Counted from the first letter of the stretch, positions 18,989 through 28,726 are shown. The stretch: DNA of 62,789 nucleotides from Candidatus Gemmiger avistercoris (GCA_019116705.1 DXBF01000062.1:1-62789); one strand, 5' to 3'. A program made the numbers and translations. The notes: generated from the sequence alone by a model not told the origin.

Positions 18989-19987
18989 ATGGCAACTTTT
19001 GAATCCCAGGAACGCCGTATGCCCAAGATCGAGGCCTGCCTGAAAGCCAACGGCCTCGAAAGCCTGGATGCCTGCAACGAAATGCTGCTGGCCAAGGGCA
19101 TCGACTGCGACAAGATCATCCGCGGCATTCAGCCCATCTGCTTTGACAACGCCGTCTGGGCCTACACCCTCGGCACTGCCATCGCCGTCAAGCGCGGCCT
19201 GAAGAGCGCCGCCGAGTGCGCCGCCGCCATCGGCGAAGGCCTGGAAGCCTTCACCGTCCCCGGCTCCGTTGCCGAGTAGCGCCAGGTCGGCCTGGGCCAC
19301 GGCAATCTGGGCGCCATGCTGCTGCATGAGGATACCCACTGCTTCGCCTTCCTGGCCGGCCACGAGTCCTTCGCCGCCGCCGAAGGCGCCATCGGCATCG
19401 CCCGCACCGCCAACAAGGTCCGCAAGGAACCCCTGCGCGTCATCCTGAACGGCCTGGGCAAAGACGCCGCCATGATCATCAGCCGCATCAACGGCTTTAC
19501 CTACGTGCAGACCGAGTACGACTTCAAGACCGGCGAGCTCAAGGTCGTCAACACCATCCCCTATTCTGAGGGCGAGCGCGCGGCCGTCAAGTGCTACGGC
19601 GCCAACGACGTGCTGGAAGGCGTTGCCATCATGAAGATGGAGGGCGTGGAAGTCTCCATCACCGGCAACTCCACCAACCCCACCCGCTTCCAGCACCTGG
19701 TCGCGGGCACCTACAAGAAGTGGGCCATCGAGAACGGCAAGAAGTACTTCTCCGTCGCGTCCGGCGGCGGCACGGGCCGTACCCTGCATCCCGACAACGT
19801 GGCGGCCGGCCCTGCTTCCTACGGCTTGACCGACTCCATGGGCCGTATGCACGGCGACGCCCAGTTCGCCGGTTCTTCCAGCGTGCCTGCGCACGTGGAG
19901 ATGATGGGCCTGATCGGCGCCGGCAACAACCCGATGGTCGGCATGACCGTCGCCTGCGCGGTGGCTGCTTCCCAGGCCAACGCCTGA
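18989..19987 (+). pseudogene. GGGtGRT family protein, interrupted by an in-frame TAG at codon 97
   Basis: The reading frame runs 332 positions from ATG 18989 to TGA 19985-19987 and is intact except for one TAG at 19277-19279. The N-terminal part (MATFESQERRMPKIEACLKA to GSVAE) and the C-terminal part (RQVGLGHGNLGAML onward, with SGGGTGRTLHPDN near codon 255) lie in the same frame, with matching codon use and no frameshift. The family is named for that glycine-rich motif; its function is unknown but it travels with the NifU-like scaffold. No ribosome binding site precedes the internal ATG at 19316. It may be a real nonsense mutation, a base error, or a read-through/recoded codon. Confidence 0.85.
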
Positions 19988-20012
19988 TCCCCTTTGCAAA
20001 CTGTATAAACTG

Positions 20013-20048
20013 CACCGCCGCCCGGTTTTCGCCGGGCGGCGGTTTTTT
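20013..20048 (+). terminator. Terminator after the GGGtGRT gene
   Basis: A GC-rich hairpin of CCGCCGCCCGG and its complement around a TTTT-containing loop, followed by TTTTTT. Confidence 0.88.
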
Positions 20049-20075
20049 GTACCTGACGGGGGCCTGCTGGCGGCG

Positions 20076-20124
20076 GCGCCTTTCCAGGCCGGCGCTTCTG
20101 CTTTTCCCTTGCAGGGAAAGGCGC
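20076..20124. repeat. Inverted repeat of unknown role
   Basis: GCGCCTTTCC (20076-20085) pairs perfectly with GGAAAGGCGC (20115-20124); a smaller TTTCCC/GGGAAA hairpin is nested inside. It lies between the terminator and the WYL promoter. Confidence 0.5.
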
Positions 20125-20159
20125 GGGAAGGATAATATTTGTAAACTCTGGCGCGACAC

Positions 20160-20188
20160 TTGCTGAACCGGCTTGCAGGGTGTATAAT
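20160..20188 (+). promoter_or_regulatory. Promoter of the WYL regulator
   Basis: TTGCTG (20160-20165), 17-nt spacer, TATAAT (20183-20188), 36 nt before the gene. Confidence 0.72.
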
Positions 20189-20224
20189 AGGACTACATAT
20201 GGTGATTCAGGAGGAAACTGTATC

Positions 20225-21220
20225 ATGCCGCGCAAAGAAGGTCAAAAACAGAAACTGTTGGTCCTTTTGGAAATCTTGATCCGTGAAACGGATGAAAAAC
20301 ACCCGCTGAGCGTGCCGCAGCTGGTGGAAAAACTGAACGAACGGGGCATCGAGGCGGAGCGCAAGAGCGTGTACGGCGACCTGAACACGCTGAACAATCT
20401 GCCCGGCACCCCCTTCGAGATCGTACAGCTCCGGGGCCGGGGCGGCGGTTATTATATGACCGAAACGCTGTTTGAACTCGCGGAACTCAAACTGCTGGTA
20501 GACGCCGTTTACGCCAGCAAGTTTATCACGGCGCGCAAATCCAAGACGCTGATCGACAAGCTGGGGCAGTTCACCTCCCGTTACCGGCAGGCGGAACTGG
20601 ACCGCAAGGTGCTGGTCAGCGGCCGGATCAAGAGCACCGACGAAAAGATCCTCTACACCGTGGACGCGCTGCACGCAGCCATCACGGCGGGGCAGCAGGT
20701 GCAGTTCAAGTACTGCGACTGGAACCTGCAGAAAAAGATGGCGCCCCGCCACGGCGGCCGGATCTATCAGGTCAGCCCCTGGGTGCTGGTGTGGGAAAAC
20801 GGCAATTATTATCTTATCGCTTACACCGAGGGACGCCTCAAGCATTACCGCGTGGACAAGATGCAGGGGGTGCGCCAGCTGCCCGACACCGTGCGGGAAG
20901 GCGCGGAGGAATACGCGGCCTTCGACGTGAACACCTATATGCAGCAGATGTTCGGCATGTTCAACGGCCCGCTGAAAAAAGTGACGCTTCAATGCGAAAA
21001 CCGCTTTGCAGGAGCCATGATCGACCGCTTCGGCACCGGGCCGATCCTCAGCCCCTGCGGCGACGGCGAACATTTTACCATCACGGTGCCGATCCAGGTC
21101 AGCCCGCAGTTTTTCGGCTGGGTGGCCGGGTTCGGGCCGGGCGTGGCGGTGGCCGGGCCGCCGGAAGTGCGCGCCGAGATGAAACGGACTTTGGACTCCC
21201 TGCAGGATCTGTACCGCTGA
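20225..21220 (+). CDS. WYL-domain transcriptional regulator
   Basis: A 331-residue DNA-binding regulator. The first 70 residues form a winged helix (LSVPQLVEKLNERGIEAERKSVYGDLNTL). The WYL domain (about 145-235) contains VSPWVLVWENGNYYLIAYTEG, and a C-terminal WCX-like extension follows. The WYL pocket is thought to bind a ligand or nucleic acid; the target is unknown. ATG 20225 follows AGGAGG. It precedes the glycan cluster by 112 nt in the same direction and could regulate it, but nothing in the sequence proves this. Confidence 0.88.
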   Translation: MPRKEGQKQKLLVLLEILIRETDEKHPLSVPQLVEKLNERGIEAERKSVYGDLNTLNNLPGTPFEIVQLRGRGGGYYMTETLFELAELKLLVDAVYASKFITARKSKTLIDKLGQFTSRYRQAELDRKVLVSGRIKSTDEKILYTVDALHAAITAGQQVQFKYCDWNLQKKMAPRHGGRIYQVSPWVLVWENGNYYLIAYTEGRLKHYRVDKMQGVRQLPDTVREGAEEYAAFDVNTYMQQMFGMFNGPLKKVTLQCENRFAGAMIDRFGTGPILSPCGDGEHFTITVPIQVSPQFFGWVAGFGPGVAVAGPPEVRAEMKRTLDSLQDLYR

Positions 21221-21249
21221 TTGCAAATCCCGGCAGAATATGGTATGGT
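21221..21249 (+). promoter_or_regulatory. Weak candidate promoter of the glycan cluster
   Basis: TTGCAA (21221-21226), 17-nt spacer, TATGGT (21244-21249). The -10 is poor; read-through from the WYL gene is also possible. Confidence 0.35.
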
Positions 21250-21332
21250 TATACGATAGCCCTTGGACCTTCTAAATAAAGGGCGGGCCGCGCCGGAGCG
21301 CGGCGGCAAGACGACGAAGGAGGGCACCGTCG

Positions 21333-22745
21333 GTGCTGGAAAAAAACCAACGCTACAAAAGCATAGTCAGCGCGCTGTTGGACGCGGCGCTGCTGTTTGC
21401 CGCGTTTTTGCTGGCCAACTACCTGCGTTTCAACTATGTCCGCTTCTTTGAACCGGGCGGCGCGGGCCCCGCGCTGGATGTAGCCCGCGACCCGCGCAAC
21501 ATGGCGGCCGGGGCGGTCACGTCGCTGCTGCTGGTGCTCGGCTACTGGGTGGCCGGCATCTACAGCAACTCCCGGCTGCGCGGCCTGTCGGAACGGTGCA
21601 CCCGCATCGCCGTTATCAACGGCGGCGGCATCCTGGTGTTTGTTTTTATCCTTTACCTCATGCACCTGGACGATTATTCCCGCGTGGTGCTGGGGCTGTT
21701 CTACGGCCTGGGCACGGCGGCTGTGGTGACCAAGCGGCTGATCCGCCGCTGGTACGACCGGGCGCGCCGCCGCAGGGGGCTGGGGCTGCGCCATATCCTG
21801 CTGGTGGGCGGCGGCAAGTCGGCGGCGCTGTATCTGCGCGCGCTGGAGCACAACCCCTACTACGGTTTTGTGGTGGACGGCTACCTGGCCCCCATGGAGG
21901 AACCGGGTCTCGGCGTGCCGTATCTGGGGGATTACGCCCGGCTGGATACCTGCCTGGAGAGCCCGGCCATCGACGAGGTGGTGGTGGCGCTGGAAGCGGA
22001 GGAGATCTCGCTGCTGCCGCGCACCTTTGCCGCCTGCGACAAGCACGGCACCCGCATCACCATGGTGCCTTTTTACAGCGATTATCTGCCCGCCCGGCCC
22101 ACCATCGACGTGCTGGACGAGTGCAAGCTCATCAACGTGCGGCAGACCCCCTTCGACAACCTGCTCAACGCGGCGCTCAAACGCACGCTGGACATCGTGG
22201 GCAGCCTGATCCTCATCGTGCTCACCAGCCCCGTCATGCTGGCTACGGCCATCGGGGTCAAGCTATCCAGCCCGGGGCCGGTGATCTTCAAGCAGGAGCG
22301 CATCGGCCTGAACAAGCGCCCCTTTATGATGTACAAGTTCCGCTCCATGCGGGTCAACGCCAAAGAGGAAACGGGCTGGTCCACCGAGCGCGACCCCCGC
22401 AAAACGCGGTTCGGCAGCCTGATCCGCAAGTTCAGCCTGGACGAACTGCCCCAGTTCTTCAACGTGCTCAAAGGGGATATGTCGCTGGTGGGGCCGCGGC
22501 CGGAGGTGCCTTACCACGTGGAACACTTTAAAGAAGAGATCCCCCGCTACCTGGTGCGCCAGCAGGTGCGCCCGGGCTGCACGGGCTGGGCGCAGATCCA
22601 CGGCCTGCGCGGGGACACCGACATCGCGGAGCGCATCCGCTACGACATCTGGTATATTGAAAACTGGACGGTGGCGCTGGACATCAAGATCATTTTCCGC
22701 ACCGTATTCGGCGGCAAGATGATCAACAACGAAAAACTGCAGTAA
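21333..22745 (+). CDS. Polyprenyl-phosphate hexose-1-phosphate transferase (WbaP/WcaJ-like)
   Basis: Starts lipid-linked glycan synthesis by moving a sugar phosphate from a UDP-sugar to undecaprenyl phosphate. The 470-residue protein has four N-terminal membrane helices, a CoA-binding-like domain (LRHILLVGGGKSAALYLRALE), then the bacterial sugar transferase domain: KRTLDIVGSLILIVLTSPVM, GPVIFKQERIGLNKRPFMMYKFRSM-type text and DELPQFFNVLKGDMSLVGPR (about residues 275-400). It starts at GTG 21333, 10 nt after AAGGAGG. First gene of the eight-gene glycan cluster. Confidence 0.93.
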   Translation: MLEKNQRYKSIVSALLDAALLFAAFLLANYLRFNYVRFFEPGGAGPALDVARDPRNMAAGAVTSLLLVLGYWVAGIYSNSRLRGLSERCTRIAVINGGGILVFVFILYLMHLDDYSRVVLGLFYGLGTAAVVTKRLIRRWYDRARRRRGLGLRHILLVGGGKSAALYLRALEHNPYYGFVVDGYLAPMEEPGLGVPYLGDYARLDTCLESPAIDEVVVALEAEEISLLPRTFAACDKHGTRITMVPFYSDYLPARPTIDVLDECKLINVRQTPFDNLLNAALKRTLDIVGSLILIVLTSPVMLATAIGVKLSSPGPVIFKQERIGLNKRPFMMYKFRSMRVNAKEETGWSTERDPRKTRFGSLIRKFSLDELPQFFNVLKGDMSLVGPRPEVPYHVEHFKEEIPRYLVRQQVRPGCTGWAQIHGLRGDTDIAERIRYDIWYIENWTVALDIKIIFRTVFGGKMINNEKLQ

Positions 22746-22769
22746 GGTACGGAAGAGCGGGTGAGAACC

Positions 22770-23924
22770 ATGAACAAGAAAGAACCGAAGATCGCCATCG
22801 TGCATGACTGGCTGGTGGGCTATGGCGGAGGGGACCGTGTGGTGGACTGCATGCACCACGTGTTCCCCCAGGCGGTGATCTATACGCTGGTCTACGATGA
22901 AAAGCGGATGCCCGCCTGGTTCAAGGACTATGATATCCGCACCACCTGGGTGCAGAAACTGCCCTTCGCCACAAAGCTGTATAAAAATCTGCTGCCGCTG
23001 ATGCCCGGCGCCTTTGAAGCGCTGGACCTGTCGGAGTACGACCTGGTGCTGTCCTCCTCGTCCTCCTGTTCCAAGGGGGTCATCACGCGGCCCGACGCGG
23101 TGCACATCTGCTACTGCCATACGCCCATCCGCTATGTATGGGATTTTTACTATACCTACCGCAGCAACGCCAACTGGCTGGTGCGCGCCATTATGCCGCA
23201 CCAGATCCACAAGATGCGCGTCTGGGACAAGTGCGCCGCCGACCGGGTGGACTATTTTATCGCCAATTCCCATTACATCGCCCAGCGCATCAAAAAATAC
23301 TACCGCCGCGACAGCGACGTGATCTACCCCTGCTGCCATATCAACGAAGCGCCCTTCGTCAAAAAGGAGGATTTCTACCTTGTTGTGGGGCGGCTGACCT
23401 GGTACAAGCGCATCGACCTGGCGGTGGCCGCCTGCACAAAGCTGGGCAAGCGGCTGGTCGTCATCGGCGGCGGGGGAGAGGAGCGCAGCCTGCGCGCCAT
23501 CGCCGGGCCCACGGTAGAGTTCAAGGGCGGCGGCCTGACCGATGAGGAGGTGCGCGGCTATTACCTGCGCGCCAAGGCTTTCCTGTTCCCCGGCGAGGAG
23601 GATTTCGGCATCACGCCGGTGGAGGCCCAGTCTGCCGGTACGCCGGTGCTGGCCTACGGACGCGGGGGCGCCTGCGAGACGGTCCTGCCCGGACGGACCG
23701 GCTACTGGTTCGAGGAACAGACGGTGGACTGCCTGGCCGGCTGCATCGAAACATTCGAACGCGAGGGCGTCGCCTGCACCCCGGAGGAGATCCGGGAACA
23801 CAGCCGTTCTTTCAGTGAGGAGCGGTTTGAAACAGAACTCCGCGCCTACTGCGAGCGCCGCATGGCGGACTGGCAGCAGGAATTGCGGGACTGCTCCCAC
23901 TGGGAGAAGGAGGAAGAGGATTGA
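22770..23924 (+). CDS. Glycosyltransferase family 4
   Basis: A 384-residue GT-B glycosyltransferase, cytoplasmic or membrane-peripheral, adding a sugar to the lipid-linked glycan. AIVHDWLVGYGGGDRVVD opens the N-terminal Rossmann domain. The C-terminal domain has YLVVGRLTWYKRIDLAVAAC and the nucleotide-sugar site FLFPGEEDFGITPVEAQSAG with EDFGITPVE in place of the usual E-x7-E. The start is uncertain: ATG 22770 or the upstream in-frame GTG 22761; both have a mediocre GGAAGAG/GGTGAG site. It overlaps the next gene by 4 nt. Confidence 0.9.
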   Translation: MNKKEPKIAIVHDWLVGYGGGDRVVDCMHHVFPQAVIYTLVYDEKRMPAWFKDYDIRTTWVQKLPFATKLYKNLLPLMPGAFEALDLSEYDLVLSSSSSCSKGVITRPDAVHICYCHTPIRYVWDFYYTYRSNANWLVRAIMPHQIHKMRVWDKCAADRVDYFIANSHYIAQRIKKYYRRDSDVIYPCCHINEAPFVKKEDFYLVVGRLTWYKRIDLAVAACTKLGKRLVVIGGGGEERSLRAIAGPTVEFKGGGLTDEEVRGYYLRAKAFLFPGEEDFGITPVEAQSAGTPVLAYGRGGACETVLPGRTGYWFEEQTVDCLAGCIETFEREGVACTPEEIREHSRSFSEERFETELRAYCERRMADWQQELRDCSHWEKEEED

Positions 23925-24973
23925 ACCCTATCGTCATCAACGGCACGGTGCTGTGCGACCCCATCACGGGCATCCCGCGCTATGTCTATGAAACCGTCGT
24001 GCGCCTGGACGCGCTGCTGGAAGGCACCGGCCTGGACGTGCGTATCGCCTACCGGGACGACGGGCGGCCCATCCATCTGCCGGAACTGAAGAACATCCGG
24101 CTGGTTCCGCTCAAGGCCGTCAAGTATTTTTACAACATGGCGGTGCTGCCCGCCTACCTGCGCCGCAGCCATGCCTTTTTCGTGGGGCTGGCCAGCGATA
24201 TGCTCATGACCCGGCGCAGTGTGGTGGTGCTGCACGACATCCGCCCGCTGGTCATGGATACCGACCGGGCGTTTTTCCGTTTCAAATTCTGGGTGCACTG
24301 CCTGTCCACCAAGTGGTTCGCGCGCCAGGTATTCACCGTCAGTGAGGACCAGCGGCGGCTCATCAGCCGCAAACTGGGCATCCCGATGGATAAGATCGGC
24401 GTCACCTACAACGGCTGGGAGCACATGCGCAGCGTCACCCCGGACGAGGGCATTTTTGAGAAGCTGCCGGGGGTGACCCGCGGGGAATATTTCTATGCCC
24501 TGGGCAGTCTGGCCAAGCACAAAAACTTCAAATGGATCCGGGAAGTGGCGCGCCGCAACCCCGACAAGGTGTTCGTGGTGGCGGGCGGCAAGGACCTGCG
24601 CGCCTTTGGCGACGACGCGGAAGCGCGCGATACCAGCAATGTATTTTACCCCGGCTACGTCACCGACGGCGAGAACGCCGCCCTGATGAAGCACTGCAAG
24701 CTGTTTTTGCACCCGGCGGTCTTTGAGGGATTCGGCATCCCGCCGCTGGAGGCGCTGTCTCTGGGCGCGCCCATCGCGCTGGCCCGGGCCAGCTGCCTGC
24801 CGGAACTGTACGGCGACACGGCCCGCTACTTTGACCCGGAGGATTACGAGGTGGACCTGGACGCCCTGGCCGCCCAGCCGGTAGCGCCGCCCGACAAGGT
24901 GTTGGAAAAGTACAGCTGGGACAAAACGGCGGCTTTCTGGCTGGAACAGATCCGAAACTATGCCGCCCTGTGA
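23921..24973 (+). CDS. Glycosyltransferase family 4, second copy
   Basis: A 350-residue GT4-type enzyme. The C-terminal half has YFYALGSLAKHKNFKWIREV and LFLHPAVFEGFGIPPLEALSLG, the donor-binding E-x7-E region. The N-terminal half (ITGIPRYVYETVVRL) resembles the mannosyltransferase/rhamnosyltransferase branch. It starts at TTG 23921, placed 7 nt after AAGGAGG and overlapping the stop of the previous gene. Donor and acceptor are unknown. Confidence 0.88.
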   Translation: MNPIVINGTVLCDPITGIPRYVYETVVRLDALLEGTGLDVRIAYRDDGRPIHLPELKNIRLVPLKAVKYFYNMAVLPAYLRRSHAFFVGLASDMLMTRRSVVVLHDIRPLVMDTDRAFFRFKFWVHCLSTKWFARQVFTVSEDQRRLISRKLGIPMDKIGVTYNGWEHMRSVTPDEGIFEKLPGVTRGEYFYALGSLAKHKNFKWIREVARRNPDKVFVVAGGKDLRAFGDDAEARDTSNVFYPGYVTDGENAALMKHCKLFLHPAVFEGFGIPPLEALSLGAPIALARASCLPELYGDTARYFDPEDYEVDLDALAAQPVAPPDKVLEKYSWDKTAAFWLEQIRNYAAL

Positions 24974-25001
24974 CCGTTGAAACTGTAAAAGGGGGATCTG
25001 T

Positions 25002-26273
25002 ATGGAAAAAGTGCGTCTTAAAGGCGTGGCCCGCGGGGTCCTTTGGATGATCCTGTGGGCGGTTATCGGATACCTGCTGCTGGTACTGGCGTACTGTCTG
25101 CCGGTGGACCGCATGCAGAAGCATCTGGAAAGCAGCCTTGATGCATTTCAAGACGGTCCTACTACATTACTGAAAGATGATACCGCCATGTGGATCGACT
25201 ACCTTACGGATTCCATGATCCTGGCGGAAGCGGTTTATGATGGGGAAGAATCCGCGTGGAATCAGGCGGCGGCAGTTTACAGCAACAACACCCCGGCGGA
25301 CGGGGAAGGAAGCTGGACCTACAGGAAAATGCAGGCCGCTCTGGAAAAAGACCAATCCGGTCCAGGTTATCCCAGATACTGGCATGGCAACCTGGTATAC
25401 CTTAAACCACTGCTGTTCGTATTTGATTATAAAGACATCCTTACTTTGAACATGTTGCTGCAGCTGGCGCTTATGTTTTGGATCGTCAGCCTACTCGGAA
25501 AACAAAATGGGGGAGATGGACTGTTGTTGCCGATGGCGGTCGCGTTTGGTATGCTGACCCCGCCGGCGATGGTGCTTTGTCTCCAATACATGCCCTGTTT
25601 TTATGTGATGGCGGCAGCCTGCATCGTTTTGCTCCGCTGGCCGGAAGTGACGGACCGCCACCCGGCGCTGTTCTTCCTTACCGTAGGCATGGCCACCAGC
25701 TATTTTGACTTCCTGACTTTCCCGCTGGTCACCTTGGGCGTTCCGCTGGTTCTGTACTTGCTGAAACACGATTTTCCTTGCCGGAAGGGGCTGTGCGCCA
25801 CGGTTTATACCAGCATCTGCTGGGGAACAGGCTATCTTGGATTCTGGGCCATGAAATGGCTGATCGGGTCGTTTGTTCTGCAGGAAAACCTGTTTGCAGA
25901 TGCGCTCAACAGTTTCCTCCTTCGTTCCTCCCACGAAACGGAGGGCCAGACCATTGGCTATCTGGACGCCCTGGAGCAGAACCTGGGCGTGTACTATGAT
26001 CTTCGTATTTGGAAAGTCCTGTTTGCACTGGCAGCAGCCGTGCTGCTCCTGCGGGTGCTCTGGATGTTCCATAAGAAGATCTCCATCAAACCCAGGCTCA
26101 ACGTGATCGTTCCGCTGTTGCTGGTGGCATGTATGCCTTTTGCGTGGTATTTCGTCACGGTGAACCATTCTTACATCCATTATGGGTATACCCATAAAGA
26201 ACTGATGATCTCGGGATTGGCTCTGACTGCCGTTGTGGCGGTCCTGTTCCGCAAACAGGAGCAGGAAACATAA
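25002..26273 (+). CDS. Polytopic membrane protein of unknown function
   Basis: A 423-residue protein with an N-terminal membrane helix (RGVLWMILWAVIGYLLLVLAYC cut at about residues 11-32), an extracytoplasmic loop of about 110 residues, and then roughly eight more helices. I recognise no named family; the layout resembles GT-C-type or glycan-associated membrane proteins. It lies inside the glycan cluster, 28 nt after a glycosyltransferase. Its codon use is visibly less GC-biased than its neighbours, which suggests later acquisition. ATG 25002 follows GGGGGAT. Confidence 0.75.
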   Translation: MEKVRLKGVARGVLWMILWAVIGYLLLVLAYCLPVDRMQKHLESSLDAFQDGPTTLLKDDTAMWIDYLTDSMILAEAVYDGEESAWNQAAAVYSNNTPADGEGSWTYRKMQAALEKDQSGPGYPRYWHGNLVYLKPLLFVFDYKDILTLNMLLQLALMFWIVSLLGKQNGGDGLLLPMAVAFGMLTPPAMVLCLQYMPCFYVMAAACIVLLRWPEVTDRHPALFFLTVGMATSYFDFLTFPLVTLGVPLVLYLLKHDFPCRKGLCATVYTSICWGTGYLGFWAMKWLIGSFVLQENLFADALNSFLLRSSHETEGQTIGYLDALEQNLGVYYDLRIWKVLFALAAAVLLLRVLWMFHKKISIKPRLNVIVPLLLVACMPFAWYFVTVNHSYIHYGYTHKELMISGLALTAVVAVLFRKQEQET

Positions 26274-26301
26274 AATACAAGTCAAAGACAGGATACGTAA
26301 G

Positions 26302-28701
26302 ATGATTTTTCTGGCTGTACTTTTCACTTTATGTCTGGCGCTGGCGTTCGGCCTGGCTCCGGCCCGACTGTCGCGGCGCGCTGTGTGCCGCCGGGACGCG
26401 GCATGGGCCGCCGTCTTGTGGCTGGGGACCTGGGCGTTCAGTCTCTGCGCCTACCACCGGCCGGGGCTCACCGTGGGGTTCGACGTCTTCCGCCTGCTGG
26501 TGGTGACGGCGTTCTGCCTGTGGGCGGGGGCCTGCACCGCGGGCCTGCGCCTGTGGGGAAAACGGGGCGCGCGCTTCGTGCTGCCGCTGCTGCTCGCGGC
26601 TGCCGCGGGCACGGAACTTTTTATCTGTAATGTGACGTATTTCAACACCCACAGCTACGAGCCGTTCCAGCTGATGGACTATCTGGACGCCAATGTGAAT
26701 GCGGGGCGGGAGAATGGCCGTTATATGCTGGACGAGGATCACAAGTATCTGCGTTTCCTGAACATCGACCGGCCCATCTACAATCTGCATCTGGACAACC
26801 TGACCAACCTGGACACCGACCTGCTGCACGAGGACAGCACCTTTACTTTTTCGGTAGACTTGACCGACGAGGCCAATGCCGCGTTGAGCCGTTTTGGCAG
26901 TTGGGAGGTGGCGATCCGGGCGGACCGTACCCACACGATCAGCCTGGATCTGACCGGCGACGCCGGTACCCTGACCCTGCAGGCGAGCGGCTACAGCAGC
27001 GGCTATGCGCAGTACCCGGTGAATTTCTCCATCACAGGGATCACAGCCAACACGCCGCGGCCGCTGCAGATCTCCCTGCTGCGGCTGGCGGCGCTCTGGC
27101 TGGCGTTCAGCGCCGTCTATCTGCTGCGGCCCCGCAGCGGGCTGTGGCAGCGGCGCTGGCTGGCGGGCAACCTCTGCGACCGCGCCGCTGCGCTGGTGCT
27201 GGGGGGGATCCTGGCCGCTTTCGTGGTGGTGGTGCCGTTCTGGCAGCCGGGCAACACCGGTCTGGCGACGGAGCATTACAATACCGCCTACTGGGACGGG
27301 GAAAGCACCGTCAGTTTTGTGTACCAGCAATATGGCGCGCTGGCCCACAGCCTGCTCAACGGCCGCCTGGATCTGGAGGAAGACCCGCCGCCGGAACTGG
27401 CGGCCATGGAAAACCCCTACGACGCTACCGCCCGGGACGCGCTCAACATCCAGGGCGGCCGCTGGGATCATGCCTACTACAACGGGCGCTACTATGTCTA
27501 TTTCGGCATCGTGCCCTGCCTTTTGTTCCAGCTTCCCTTCGAGGCCATCACCGGGATCCAGAACCTGTCCTATGCGCCCTGCATGGTGATCCTGGGGCTC
27601 GTATTCCTGCTCAGTTGTTTCGGGATCATGGGCCAGGTCGTTCGCCGCTGGTTCCCTTCGGCGCCCACGGCGGCCTATCTGCTATCGGTGGCGGCGCTGA
27701 TGCTGGGCAGCCAGCTCTATGTGCTGCTGGAGCGCCCCTACATCTATGAGTACGCGCTGGTCTGCGGCGCCGCGCTGCTGCTGCTGGGGCTGTGGCTCTG
27801 GCTTTCGGCTGCCGCCACGCCGGTGGAGCACAGCGGTGTGCTGACGGCCAGGCTGGCCTTTGGCAGCCTGTGCGTGGCGCTGGTAGCGGGCTGCCGTCCG
27901 CAGATGGAACTGTTTGCCCTTCTGGCGCTGCCCATCTTCTGGAACCGCTACATCACCCGGGGGCGGCTGCGCACCCGCGCCGCTGTGCGGGAGGGGATCG
28001 CTTTCCTGCTGCCGGTGGTGCTGGTAGCCGCCGGACTGATGTGGTACAACTATGCCCGTTTCGGTTCCCCCTTTGATTTCGGCGCAAACTATAATATCAC
28101 CGGCAACGATATGACCAGCCGCGGTTTCAACGTGGTGCGCCTGGGTCCGGCTGTCTTTACCAGCTCGCTGGAACCGGTCCACCTGAAGGGCGTGTTCCCC
28201 TATATATTTGAAACGAACCTGCATACCAATGCGATCATCCGCACCATCAGCGAAAAGTTCACCGGCGGCATGCTGGCGGCCACACCCTTCACCTGGGCGC
28301 TGCTGCTGCCCGCTCTGCCCCGGGCGCGGCGCTGCCTGCACCGCAGCCGTTCGGCGGCGGCCGTGGTGTACGGTTCGCTGGCGGCCATGCTGGTGATCAC
28401 GGTGGTGGACTGCCAGATGGCGGGGGTATTGTACCGCTACCTGATGGACTACAGCCCGGTGCTGCTGCTGGGGGCGGCGTTCTGCTGGCTGCTGGCCGAC
28501 CATGTGCTGGCCCGGCGGGCTGCCTGCGAGGAGCCGCTGGCTGTCACACTGCAGCCGGTGCTGCGCACGGTGATGGCGGGTACGCTGGCCTGGAGCGCCG
28601 CATACCGCTTTCTGACGCTGTTTGCGATGGAACCCTGGCTGCAGGGCATGAACCCGTCGCTGTATTATACTGTGAACCGTCTGGTCCAGTTCTGGATGTG
28701 A
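26302..28701 (+). CDS. Large polytopic membrane protein, GT-C-like
   Basis: A 799-residue membrane protein with four N-terminal helices, an extracytoplasmic beta-rich segment of about 150 residues (around DEDHKYLRFLNIDRPIYNLH), and about ten further helices. No family motif that I can name with certainty. Its position between glycosyltransferases suggests a lipid-linked sugar transferase or a glycan processing or export factor. ATG 26302 is chosen because hydrophobic sequence starts there (MIFLAVLFTLCLALAFG); its ribosome binding site is weak (AGGATA), so an upstream start cannot be excluded. Confidence 0.7.
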   Translation: MIFLAVLFTLCLALAFGLAPARLSRRAVCRRDAAWAAVLWLGTWAFSLCAYHRPGLTVGFDVFRLLVVTAFCLWAGACTAGLRLWGKRGARFVLPLLLAAAAGTELFICNVTYFNTHSYEPFQLMDYLDANVNAGRENGRYMLDEDHKYLRFLNIDRPIYNLHLDNLTNLDTDLLHEDSTFTFSVDLTDEANAALSRFGSWEVAIRADRTHTISLDLTGDAGTLTLQASGYSSGYAQYPVNFSITGITANTPRPLQISLLRLAALWLAFSAVYLLRPRSGLWQRRWLAGNLCDRAAALVLGGILAAFVVVVPFWQPGNTGLATEHYNTAYWDGESTVSFVYQQYGALAHSLLNGRLDLEEDPPPELAAMENPYDATARDALNIQGGRWDHAYYNGRYYVYFGIVPCLLFQLPFEAITGIQNLSYAPCMVILGLVFLLSCFGIMGQVVRRWFPSAPTAAYLLSVAALMLGSQLYVLLERPYIYEYALVCGAALLLLGLWLWLSAAATPVEHSGVLTARLAFGSLCVALVAGCRPQMELFALLALPIFWNRYITRGRLRTRAAVREGIAFLLPVVLVAAGLMWYNYARFGSPFDFGANYNITGNDMTSRGFNVVRLGPAVFTSSLEPVHLKGVFPYIFETNLHTNAIIRTISEKFTGGMLAATPFTWALLLPALPRARRCLHRSRSAAAVVYGSLAAMLVITVVDCQMAGVLYRYLMDYSPVLLLGAAFCWLLADHVLARRAACEEPLAVTLQPVLRTVMAGTLAWSAAYRFLTLFAMEPWLQGMNPSLYYTVNRLVQFWM

Positions 28702-28726
28702 CGGTGGAAAGGGAAGGTTTTCGTTT

